64,000 nt of DNA, from positions 30,553,106 through 30,617,105 of the forward strand of contig JAUJPP010000005.1 of the NCBI GenBank assembly GCA_030562195.1, in the 5' to 3' direction. A program made the translations under genes and the position numbers. The DNA comes from Nipponacmea schrenckii. Its lineage: Eukaryota; Mollusca; Gastropoda; Lottiidae. Shown here one piece after another: positions 1 to 12,000 of the stretch. Under the pieces are notes generated by a model. It was given only the letters and a program-made list of their open reading frames with translations, was not told where the DNA came from and did not search any database. Each line of letters begins with the position of its first letter. Position 1 is the stretch's first letter.

Positions 1-802
1 GTTTTATTTATAAAAATATGATTGCCCTACTTGAATAATTGAAAGAATTTTAATGAAAGCAGTTCACTTAATTTTCGTGATTTGTTCTCTTGATGATTTG
101 TTGAAAAGAATAAATTGTCAAATTAAATAGTAAGCATGTTAATCCTTCATTCCCTTCACCTATCACTCATATGTCTCACCCAAAGCCACTTATTGATATT
201 CTTGTACTTACATTCTGACAAGGCTTATAAAAAATTTTCTGTAAATCTAAATCTGTAAGGGATTGTGGTCTTCACCAATAGCTAGATCCCAGTCTTAGCT
301 TTGCACTATAATTTTTTTAAGAATAGTTAATTGACAAATAATTTTCGAGGTCTGAATAAATGAGGATAGCTAGTTAGTGCAAATGCAATGAAATACAGAA
401 GGTAATAAGCATTTATTTAATGATGCGGGTGGGAAAATATATATAACTAAGTCAATATCTGATCTATCCATATTTTACATAATAAATAAGCATCATTGTC
501 AATTTCTCGAATTAAATCATCCCTCAAAATAGCCAAATAATTAAGGATTTCAATTTGTCAGCAAGAACCGGAATCTAAGAACTAAATATTTTACTGGCAA
601 GACTTTTAGAAATTCCAAAGCGTCTACATAAATATTAACTTTAACCTTAGCCTCATAAGAACAAGTAATATTTGACCTGCAATATCTAATTAGGCCTAAA
701 AGGTGAAAATATTGAAAGCAGTCCTACACTCAACTAATTAAAAAAAAAAAAAAAACACCTCTTTCTTCACACCCGTGTATAATAAAGAATCATTGTCATT
801 AA
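1..802. other. Non-coding A+T-rich stretch
   Basis: No convincing exon on either strand. The stretch is A+T-rich with a 15-base A run near 740. It lies downstream of the minus-strand THAP-like ORF and would be inside or beyond the eIF4G transcript, whose remaining exons must lie further left. Confidence 0.5.
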
Positions 803-1213
803 TCAAACAGGTAGCTGCTCTTCGTTCCTATCTATCGATAACTTCCGTTTTTTCACAGCCGCACCTGTTGTATCATCACGCCTCAATAACTTGCGCCTGC
901 CAGGTGTAACAATCGCCTCGTAACCAAGCTTTAACTTAGGAATGGGATTTGCTGGCGTCGGAACTCCTCCTATACAATGTTCAGAACAAACATAAATTTT
1001 CTTTGGTAGAAATTTGCGATTGATAGCCTTCATCCATTCGAGTTGAGCTGGTTCAAGATTAGACGGCATCGATAAAAATCGGAAAGGTAACAAACATGGA
1101 CATTTTTCGTGGGTAAGGTGATGAACTTCAAACACCATTTCCTTCCACTGGTTGATTTTTCGCCTATTATTGGTACAGCCGTTGATCGTACAAGATGTTC
1201 CTCCACTTTTCAT
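803..1213 (-). CDS. THAP-like zinc-finger protein (single-exon ORF)
   Basis: A 136-codon ORF that looks like a small THAP-domain protein (DNA-binding C2CH zinc finger, nuclear). Visible parts are an N-terminal C-x4-C pair (Cys8, Cys13), then PFRFLSMP followed by a Trp (Trp60) like the F-x-F-P...W core of THAP domains, then YVCSEHC (Cys76, His79) matching the C-x2-H end. A basic tail (RRKLLRRD, VKKRKL) could be a nuclear localisation signal. The 62 residues between the Cys pair and the C-x2-H are more than the usual 35-53, so it is a divergent or extended THAP finger. The upstream 200 bp is CpG-rich with promoter-type motifs, which argues for a real first exon; a downstream exon cannot be excluded. 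It could also be domesticated from a P-type transposase. The domain call is inference from the motif pattern. Confidence 0.6.
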   Translation of the reverse strand: MKSGGTSCTINGCTNNRRKINQWKEMVFEVHHLTHEKCPCLLPFRFLSMPSNLEPAQLEWMKAINRKFLPKKIYVCSEHCIGGVPTPANPIPKLKLGYEAIVTPGRRKLLRRDDTTGAAVKKRKLSIDRNEEQLPV

Positions 1214-1440
1214 GTATTTTCTTTGATCAATTCTTTTTCACTTTGATCGTTGAACAACGAAAAATTTATGTAAACAAAAAATATTTCGCCTTGACGCCAT
1301 TAACTAATACGTGAAACGGGAACGAGGCTAGGCAAATTTCACGCTCGTAATGGCGGACATGTCACGTGATACTCTAATGGCCGCGCCTATGGTTTTGGCG
1401 GGAAATATGAATGGACCCGCCTATACAACTATATTATAAG
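1214..1440 (-). promoter_or_regulatory. Putative CpG-rich promoter of the THAP-like ORF
   Basis: Directly upstream of the ORF and richer in CpG than its surroundings. Visible motifs are a palindromic E-box CACGTG at 1363-1368, ATGGCGG (YY1-like) at 1350-1356, and TTTTGGCGGGAAA at 1393-1405, which matches the E2F consensus. Motifs are seen; promoter function is inferred. Confidence 0.45.
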
Positions 1441-2037
1441 GTCCAGACATACATGTGCACATGTGAATGGTCCCTTCCTAGATTTATTTGACAAGATCTG
1501 ATTTATCTATTTTTTTCACAGTTATATGTATATAGTTCCTCAAGAGGCAACCGGAATGTAAATAATAATAAATAATCTCAATTTAAATGACATAAAATAT
1601 CCCTCAGGGGTGTCAATAATATTTTGAGTAGGAGGGGAAAGGAGAAAAGTAGATGGCTGCTTGAATAAATGTAGAGTAGCACTGCTTGAAAAATTTTGTT
1701 TTACAATTAGGCAATTTGAAGCTTTCTGGGGCATTGAATGAATAATCAGGCTGATAATTGAGTGGCAAATTAGAAATTTTTCTCTTTGTTTTCATAAGAC
1801 TTTTTTTTTCTTTTTTCGGGAAGCTCCCTAGCTCAACTCGAAAATTGTATTGAAATTTGGTTTGAAAAATGCGATAAGATACATACTGGAATAGAAAATG
1901 AATATTTATAACTAAAATTTTTATGCATCAGAAGTGTGAAATTGCATAATAATAATTGAATAATTGCATAACTTTGTTGCTAGTTATCCGATCGCTTTGA
2001 AAATAACAGAATATAGAGAAGTCACCTATAGAAATAA

Positions 2038-3494
2038 AGATAGCTTGCCAGGCAAGGTAATATACGCCCACTGGCAGCATTTATTTCAAATAAAAACTTT
2101 TCAGTAAGGTTACAATAAGTGGAATGAAATATTCAACCTTCCACCATATATTTTTTTCTAGGGTCTCTAGTTTCATTAAGAACTGTCAAGAATTGTACCT
2201 AATAACAACTCATTAAATATTTTTCGGTATTTTTAGGATTTGCAATAGGGTTCACCCTTAATAATATTTTGATATTTTTAATTCTTATTAAGGCTCATAC
2301 AAACAATTTCAGCGAGTTTTGTCAAAAATGAATGTTTAGAGTGTTCACAAGCCAAAAGTTGAAAGGGTTTTTGAAAACAGGCGCAATAACTGACACTAAA
2401 TATTTTTCGATTTATCTGATTTTCAATAGGGTTTATCCTTGTGAGAAAACAAATACTAAAGCCAAGTTTCATCAAAATCCATTCAAAATTGTTCTTTCTA
2501 GAGTGTTTACAAGCTAAAATTGAACGCGTTTTCAAGAACAAGAGCAGTAACTCATACTAAAAAAATTTTTTCGATTTCGCTGATTTTCAATAGGGTTCAT
2601 CCTTGAGTTACAACACACTCTCACACCAAGTTTCATTGAAATCGGTCAAGAATTGTGCCATGTAGAGTGTTTACGAGACAAAAATCGAACACGTTTAAAA
2701 GAACAAGGGCAATAATTCATATTAGATATATTTTTAATTTTCAATAGGGCTCATCCCTTGCGATATCAAACAATTTCAGTGAGTTTTGTCAACATTGGTC
2801 ATGAATTGTACCATCTAATGTTTATAAGCCAAAAAGGTAAACGCGTTTTCAAACACAAACACATAACTGACACTAAATATATTTCGATTGATTTTTAATA
2901 AGGTTCATCCTTGGGTAAAAACAAATACTCAAGCCAAGTTTTATCAAAATCCATTAAGAATTGTTCTCTCAAGAATGTTTACAAGCTAAAATTGAACGCG
3001 TTTTCAAGAACAAGGGCAATAACTCATACTAAATGTTTTTCGATTCGCTTATTTTCAATAGGGTTTATCCTGGAGTTAAAACATACTCTCAAACCAAGTT
3101 TCATCAAAATCAGGCAAGAATTGCACATTGTAGAGTGTTTACGAGCCATTCAAGAACAAGGGCAAAAACTCATACTAAATTTTTTCCGATTTCGCTGATT
3201 TTAAATAGGGTTCATCCTTGAGTGATCATAAACACTCATAAAGTTTCAAATAAATCCGTCAAGAATTGCACATTGTAGAGTGTTTACGAGCCATTCAAGA
3301 ACAAGGGCAAAAACTCATACTAAATTTTTTCCGATTTCGCTGATTTTAAATAGGGTTCATCCTTGAGTGATCATAAACACTCATAAAGTTTCAATTAAAT
3401 CCGTCAAGAATTGCACCTTGTAGAGTGTTTACGAGCAATTGTGGACTGACGGACGACAATATACGCCCCCCCATTTCATGTGGGCGTATAAAAA
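2038..3494 (+). mobile_element. HINE/pearl-like element, subfamily B
   Basis: Starts with AAGATAGCTTGCCAGGCAAG, whose CTTGCC/GGCAAG is a palindrome, followed by ATACGCCCACTGGCAGC. The body is about eight diverged ~160-bp monomers recognisable by AATAGGGTTCATCCTTG and AGAGTGTTTACAAGC. It ends with a GGACTGACGGACG tract and a CCCC..GGGG hairpin followed by GGGCGTATAAAAA. The architecture fits bivalve pearl elements and non-autonomous Helentrons (HINEs). Short ORFs here are frame accidents of the monomer. Confidence 0.8.
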
Positions 3495-3552
3495 GACATC
3501 ATAAAATATTTTCTACCATTTCCGACCAAAATACATTTTGGGCGTATAAAAA
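3495..3552 (+). mobile_element. Isolated 3' end of a HINE, subfamily E type
   Basis: Hairpin CCAAAATACATTTTGG at 3526-3541 followed by GCGTATAAAAA, with no body attached. It abuts the 3' end of the preceding B element. Confidence 0.6.
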
Positions 3553-5912
3553 GACTATATCAAATGACCTTGACCTTCAATGACCCTGAATTTTTACAAG
3601 TAGAATGTTCTTGAACTTTGCTATCCACACATAGGCCTATAATGGTTGACAATTTTTTTGTGACCTTCAATTACCTTAATAATTTTCAAGTCAAATGTAC
3701 TTGACCTAAGCTGTCCATACATATGCTTATAATGGTTTGTTTTGAGTGTTTAAAAATTCAAAAGGCTATATCACGTGACCTTGTATCAAGTGGCCCCATA
3801 GGGGTTGTTTGCCACTCTCAGTACTGTTCACAGTTCTAGTTTATTCTTAATTTCACAACCACATAAAGCATAATGTTCAAATAGTTAATTTTTATTCATA
3901 TACCAGGTAAATTACTGCACCCTTTACTGAAATTCAAATTATCAAATACAGTATTCTCTGAGTAATCCAACATTACTATAATTCCATTTTATTCAATTAT
4001 TCTTATGCTGAGTAACTTTACTTACGCATTTTATTAGAAATAATACTCTTTTTATCAGATTTAATACATCTTTTTATCGTATTTTAAAGCCAAATCGGTA
4101 TGGGCAAGCTTAGCATATCTTTTAGGCACTGTAATAATTCCATCAAATATTATATATATTCAATACTTGTGATTAAACACGAAACCAGATTGGTAGTGTT
4201 CCAAATCATGACGGAAAGGCAAAAACAGAGAACATTGGCGGTGATTAATCAGCATACTTTTTTACAGCGATATTTTGTTTTCATGTGATTTGATCCCGAA
4301 TATTGATATAATAATCGATTATCTAATTGACGATAAGTAATTAAGATAACTAAATGTTAGAGTATACAGACTTTTTTGAGCGTCAGGACCTCTGATTAGT
4401 GTTGGAATTCAGAAAAGATAGAATGTTTTAATACTCCGAAAAGTTGAAGAATTAACATTAAAATTTGTCCACTTGAGAGTCGCCAATTTGCTAAAGCTGT
4501 TTAAATAATAGTGGGTTCATATAATATTTAGTTATTTTGTGGCCATATCATCGATATTAACTGGTGAATATGAAAGAAATAACTTATTTCGCTGGAAATT
4601 TTGACGCCAGGTATTATTGACTACAATAACTGTTGTTTTCTACTAATGACACACCTGATCCCTTGCGACTTGTTAGCAGTTTTCTGTTTGTATTTCAGGT
4701 GAGTCAACAGAAAATTTCAGTTGTAAATGTAATTGCGGATTTCTAATTGCATTTTTTCAAATGAAAATATTGTCATTGATATATGTCTAGTGCAATATTT
4801 GAAAATAATTTGTGCCGGACCCCTTGTCTAACCCAATTTCTGGAGTTATGTCATGCCTTGCTATATTTTTTTTAATGGTCTTTCCAAGACAGGTTACTGC
4901 TCTTGAATTTCCAAAAATTAATTATCAAACTGCTGATTTAAGTGCAATATAAACAGGCAAATGTCAAGAGGACTGGTTCATACAGGCAACAAACTGCTTT
5001 ACAACATTACAACAGCCTTGTGTGAAAAGGGTTTATGAATGTGTTTCATTAATCTATAACATCTGTTTCCTTTGTGTGTCAATAATCAATCTAAATACAT
5101 ATATTTCAACCATCCATATTGTATAAAAATGTAAACTTAGTAACTTCATAAAGAAAATTTTGTTATTTGACTTGTATGTGGCCACTGTCAAGATAAATAT
5201 AAATTTCTACATATAAAGTCGTTAATTATCCTACAATTATATTTTTATCTCTTGAATATTTTGTGTACCTATAACCAGACCTTAGGTTCCTATTTTTTTT
5301 TTTTTGACTGTCTGTACTAAATAAGACTACAATTCAAAGAAAAGTCACGACTAGTTAAATGCAAGATAAACTCAAACCAATCCTAACAGATAAGCACATT
5401 TCAAGATATGGTGTACTTATCATTAACGGTCACATGTCCTTTCGAGTCACCTTAGAATTAGTATTTGCTGACAAATAAAAACTAAATTTCCAAAAATGAG
5501 CAGAAGATATCACTAGCACAATTTGGGTTGATAGATTACAACTATACAAGGCATTCTCAAAAGGATGTGCTTGATTCATCAAATCATAAATTAATTGCAC
5601 TTGGTTCGCTACTGAAATACGGTACTCTAAAATCTCAGATAGCCTTTAATTCAAGATTTATTCAGATTATTTCAGTTAATTTGTCCTTTTCGTCTGTTTG
5701 GCATAATAGATGTTTGCATTTTCTATACATTGAAACATATAAATATTGTCCATATAAGTATTAACACACTGCCATCAATTTATAACAAGACCTGAACTAT
5801 TAATCAGAATATTGATTCCGTTATTCAACTGGCAAGATAAAGCTCATCAAGAAAAACAAATTAAAAAGAACATGCAAAAAATAAATCTGCGGAATTTCAT
5901 ATATGTACTCAC
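3553..5912. other. Intronic or flanking sequence without a recognised gene
   Basis: At 3565-3745 there is a diverged direct repeat of about 90 bp (TGACCTTCAAT at about 3571 and 3661). The rest is A+T-rich with only short, protein-unlike ORFs. No further eIF4G exon could be recognised. Confidence 0.45.
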
Positions 5913-6004
5913 CTCAGATTTTGTGGGTGGATTCTTTTCTGGAACAGTCTTATTATCCAATGGTGAAGTATTGTCTCTTGATTCCTTTTCTAGAGTTGAC
6001 GGGC
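5913..6004 (-). CDS. EIF4G: eIF4G coding exon 8 (last exon in the window)
   Basis: 92 nt, enters in phase 1, leaves in phase 0, acceptor ATATTTCAG, donor GTGAGT. Encodes PSTLEKESRDNTSPLDN and a Lys/Pro-rich end. It joins exon 7 in frame across about 14.6 kb. Confidence 0.7.
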
Positions 6005-9000
6005 CTGAAATATTATAAACCATTTCAGAACAACATTCACAATGTTAACATATGGTATTGAAATTCCAGCACACACCAACTTGGCACACTTTATATAAGA
6101 ATATTGATGATATCCCAGGTCAGAATAATCCCTATACAAGTACACTAGTAAATACAGCTATAACACAATTAAATTTATACCAAAACTAAGTTCAGTTTTA
6201 AAACTTTGAATAAAGCATGGTTTTTATAAAGAACATTATATAAGACAAGCCCAGACAAGGGTTAGGTATGTAGCTGACTGTATCTACCTACCAGTTTACC
6301 CAACTTGTATACTTATAAATAGATCTACATATATAGTTCAAGGGTCAAGGTCAATACCCCAGTGAAGTAGTCAGCTTCTAATTTTATGATAAATATTCTT
6401 GTATATTTGTAGGCTGGATACAGTAGTACACATGGTATAATAATTTAGACAATATTTATGACAATGCTAATTATGAACAGTGTATTGGAATACAATCAAA
6501 TTCCATTTCAAAGTATCAGTGGACTTTCAAAAACAAATTATAAAAATCTGCTGCTAATGATCTGGTTATTTATATTACTTGGTAACATTTATCACATTAA
6601 GATATTTATAAAATTTAAAATTACTTGTGATGAATAGTGTTTGTAACTAGCAGAATTTAAATTTAACTCTGTAATATGTGAACAAATTCCAAGTTCAATT
6701 GAAATCCAAAATAATATTCAAAACAATTTTATATTTTCATTTGAAAAATTGATTGAGGGAACAAATGTGAAGATCTTTTTAAAAGTTTTAAAATTTTGTA
6801 AAGGAATTATCAGTTAACAAGTTGTGTATAAATTCAGGAGAGAAAAATGATGGATTTCATAAGTTTTATGTTATTTCTGAATGGTCTGGACCCTAGGGAG
6901 GGCAATCAATAACAAATGTTTCCATTAAGTCCATTTGCCAGCTGTTGATTGACACAAACTGTTACCCCCACAATATATTACATATTCTAATCTTTCATAT
7001 AATCTAAATTAATTACCCCTTTTGATACTTGGTTGATTTTAATTACTATTTGAGTACTATCTTCATAAAAGATAAGTCAACAGATCAGTCATTGACTGTT
7101 TTCATCATGTTAGTAACTACATCATTGTATTTTTTGAAAGTGGAGCATGAATCTTTATTGGTACTGACATTAAAGGATGGCAAGATATATTATAAACTCT
7201 GTTGTAGGATTTCTTTTTTAATTTTCATATTACAAGATTTCCAAGTTATTTAAAATGTCAAAAGGTTTGTGTCCTGAAGCAATTGTCACATAAATGTCAT
7301 TTGAGGGTTTGTATATATATAAAGTTATATCAATGAGATAATGAAGTAGATCTCATTAAATAATAAATCACATAATCTGTTTTAATCCTCCTAACACCTT
7401 TCATATCTTAAGACATATGAATCAGGATTGTAAAAATACACAAAGACTATCATTTGAAAGCCATGATAAATCTAGACTATGAACAACAGACAATTTTACT
7501 ATATCTACTATTTTCTCCTTCAGTCTATATCATCTATGGTCGTATACTATAAAACTGTCTTCATATCAAGGTAAAAGACATTAAATTCTAATAAGCAATT
7601 TGATAAAACACAGCTCTTATTGTTAAGGATTGTTACACTCGATTAAAAGTAAAATACCCCTATGTGCACACAAGGCTTGTGACAGCGAAAATAAAAACTT
7701 GGCAGATTTGATTGAACCCACCTCACCCCCTAAACTACCCAATTCCCCCCCCCCCCAAAACACATTAGCCCTTCTTTAATATGACATTGACCAAATAGTT
7801 CAATTCAGAATGTAGCATATACTATATTTAGTTTTATTGCTCACAATTTAATTCTCCTTGTTATAATAATAAAAAAAAATAAAAAAATTTATATTTTAGA
7901 TATTGAACTGCAGGCCTATCATCATTCTAATAAATCATTATATTAAATATGTTTTCTTTTTAAGTGGGAATCGTAAGGAGATCTTTGTACATACATTTTG
8001 TTGATATTTCTTTCAGATGATCACTATAAGTCGATACCGACATATCTTTTTTATTTCTATTTACTAACTGAACTAACAGCACTTCGAAATATATAGTTCT
8101 AGCTCTATGACCTAGGCCTGTGCTTTTTATGAGAATACTTTTCTCATATCACCTTAACACTGAGAACCAAGCAGTCTACCTCCCCCCCTTGACCTTTAAA
8201 TACATCACATGACCTAAAACAAGTATATATAATGATCCTATATCTAGACAATTCTAAGAAAACCTCTTGACTAGAAGTCTCTTAACTCAATTCTTTATTC
8301 AATGTAAATAAACTCAAATACAAGCATAACATTTTAATAGATATGTAATTCAATAAGATAGCTAGCCAGGCAATGTAACATATGCCCACACATCATTTTA
8401 AGTCATTTTATCCTTTGATTTAAAGTATCTATACAAAAAAAAAACCTTCATCTAAATCAGCTGCCATCTTGTCAATTCCATTGTTCACAAGTTTCATCAA
8501 AATCCATTGAAATTTGTAGCTTGTATTGCATCCACAATAAAATTTTGAAGAGATTTTAATAAGTAGCTTCTCTTGTTACCAAAACAAATGTTGACTGATG
8601 GACAGGGCGACATAAATATACGTCCATATGAGCATATAAGTAGAAAGGCTAGATTTATGTTCTGAAAAACTAAATAAGAATATCTAAATAGAGTATATGC
8701 TAGAACTTACATGTAACAAGACAGCAAGGTTAAAATGAGCAACAATTTTGTTATAAGATGTGTGAATAGAGAAAATATTAAGAGCCAAGTTAGTGGAAAA
8801 CGTGAGTGAAGTGGTTAAAAATAGAACAAAAGTATGCAATTTTCATCAGATCTCATCTTTCTCAGTATACTGTACTGTAAATAATATGTAGACAAATAGA
8901 AATGAGTGGATGTATAGTAGATAAATACTGAAGGAGATGATTTTAACTGGAATTCACCCCATTATATATCCAGTATCCTACATATACCTGGTAGATTAAA

Positions 9001-12000
9001 CTAAGCTTATTATATATAGAATAGAAGATAGCTTGCCAGGCAAGGTAACATACGCCCACTGGCAGCATTGAATTTGAAAAATAAATAGAGCAATAACACA
9101 AAAAACATTCACTGAATTAATATTGAAGTTAAAGGCAAAAACTGTTCATGGAAAATTGTCAAATTATAACTTGACCACCATCTTATCTATTTCAATACTC
9201 ATACCAATTTTCATCAAATCCATTAAAAAATAGTAGCTTATTTTGCACCCACAAATATTTTTGACGCAATTTTACTAGGTCAAGAGCAATAACCCAAAAA
9301 CCATTTGTTAAAAAAAGTCAGAAATTCAAACTTGACTAATGTCTTATCAAGCTTCTTATTGCAACCACAATAGAATTTTGACGCAATTTTACTAAGTTAA
9401 GGGCAATAACTTAAAACAATTCATTGAAAAACTATCAAATTCAAACTTGACTAATCAATTCCAATGCTCACACCAAGTTTCATCAACATCCTCTGAAAAT
9501 TGGAGGATTTATTGCATCGAAACTAAAATTTTCTAAATCAAGGGCAATAACTCAAAAAACAGTTCATGCGATAATTTCCATTTTCGAACTTGACCGAGAT
9601 ATCATCAATATATACATGTATACCAAGTTTCATTAAGATCGGATAAAAACTGTAGCTTCTATTGTGGATACAACCCGAATTTGACGCGTTTTTACTAGGT
9701 CAATTACTCATAAACCGTTCATGCGATTATTTCTATTTTCGAACTTGACCGAGAAATCATCAATATATACATGTATACCAAGTTTCATTTAGATCGAATA
9801 AAAACTGTAGCCTCTATCGTGGAAACAACAAATGTGGATGGACGGACCGACCGACCGACCGACGGATGGACAGGGGCGACGGCAATATACGTCCACATTT
9901 CCATGTGGGCGTATAAAAACCACTATTTTGACTTAGGTTTTCTGTATACCTGGGATGACATGGGACAGAGAAAAGGAAATAGTGCAAATGGAAGAGCTAG
10001 TTGTATTCCAAAAACACTATAAAAAGAAAGCTTGCCAGTAAAGGTAATATAAAGAATGGTTACAATGAAGAGTAAAAATCCTCAACCACATGTCATACAC
10101 TTTTTCAAATTCTTTTATTATTCAATTAGGGCTCTCCCTAAGAATAATTAATAATTTCCTCCAATTATGTGACCCATTTTGTTCAATTAGATTGTCTTAA
10201 ATGATAATTATTCTACCTTATAAACAGATGAAAGAAGGTTTGCTTAGCAATGGCTTTTTTTTATTTTCATTTAGAACTGAAAACATTTTATTTTATTGTT
10301 TACCTACTTTATTGTTCCTCAAGACGCAACCAGAATGTAATAAATAATAATAAATCTGTATTGCAGAGAAATCCGGCACATTTCACTGGTGAAAAGCTGA
10401 TTTTTCCATGCAACAATTTGATTAAATATGTGCGATTAATCAAATTATGCTGTAGAATAGTCAAGATAGCTTGCCAGGTAAGGTAACATACGCCCACTGG
10501 CAGCATTGAAATTTAATAATAAATTGAGCAATAACTCAATAATTCACTTTATATTGAAGTCAAGGGCAAAGACTCCAAAACTATTCACGGAAAATCATCA
10601 AATTCAAACTTAACCACCACCTATTTCAATACTTATACCTAGTTTCATCAAATATATTAAATAATTGTAGCTTCTTTTTCACGCAATTTTACAAAGTCAA
10701 GAACAATAACTAAAACATATGCACGCAAAGCATGCAGATACGCCCTGCTCAGGCTTATCAGATAATGGGCAAAAATTCATGTTCCTTTTTATCAGATAAT
10801 GGGCAAAAATTCATAGGTGTACCATGAAATCAGACTAAATATGAATCAAAATTGTCACTTTAGTCAAAGACCATATAAATAATAAGACATGACAGCTAGG
10901 CCAATCAGCGTACCAGGCGACGAACAGCGCCACTCAGCGGAGGGTAGTAAAGCGCAATTAGGCTTCATTGAGGGCCTAGTGGGAAAATGCCTCCTCGCCG
11001 GAATTTACCATCCAAGAGTAATGTTAATTCCCCGTTTTGCTCCCAACAGCTATTGGAACAAGGAATCTGCAGTTTCTTTTCTCAAGCTTCCTATGGACAA
11101 TATCAGGTAAGGAGTTTTATTATATTCGTGTTAGCAATCTAAGTATCCGAATAAAAAGACGTAACTATTGAGCAAAAATCAAAATGGCGACCGCAAGACG
11201 AGTCAATATATTATATAGGCTGGATCAGCTTAAATATCGCAAACTACTTTAAAATTTATTATATTGTTAAATCGGGAATTGATTTGTTTTTTCAAATCTG
11301 TACTTATCTGATTGCTAGTTGGAAGTCGAAATTTCAGCGACAAAATTTGACGTCGTTGGACTCCTAGTTTTTTTCATTTTTCTTGTAACTAAACTTGTAT
11401 TTTTATCACAATTATGTAAATTTTATATGCATTGTTTACTATTTTTTCTGATATTTACAAAAAAAAAAGATAGCTTGCCAGGCAAGGTAACATACGCCCA
11501 CTGGCAGCATTGAATTTGAAAAATAAATAGAGCAATAACTCAAAAAACATCCACTGAATTAATTTGAAGTATATAAATATATATATATAAATATTGAAGG
11601 GCAAAAACTAAAAAACTGTTCATGGAAAATTGTCAAATTAGAACTTGACCACGATCTTATCTATTTCAAATCATACTAGGTTTCATCAAATCTATTAAAA
11701 AATTGTAGCTTATTTTGCACCCACAAATATTTTTGACACAATTTTACTAAGTCAAGGGCAATAACCCAAAAACCATTTGTTAAAAAAAGTCAGAAATTCA
11801 ATCTTGACTAATGTCTTATTAATTCTGATGCTTACACCAAGTTCCATCAAAATCCTTTGAAAATTAAAGCTTCTTATTGCAACCACAATGGAATTCTGAC
11901 GCAATTTTACTAGTGCTGGCACGATATATCGTTGAATCGATGTATCGCGATCAACATGCCACGATATGCGTATCGTATCGTATCACGGGGTCCTGTATCG

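Noticed and set aside
2332..3221. Series of 60-95 codon ORFs with recurring FNRVHP / RVFTS peptides (also at 26746-29227 and 62118-62306)
   Set aside because: The peptides recur because the ~160-bp B monomer recurs; frames change between monomers and there are no start or domain signals.
9771..10022. 83-codon ORF with DRPTDGWTGATAI
   Set aside because: Translation of the HINE microsatellite and 3' hairpin; the same peptide appears at other HINE ends.
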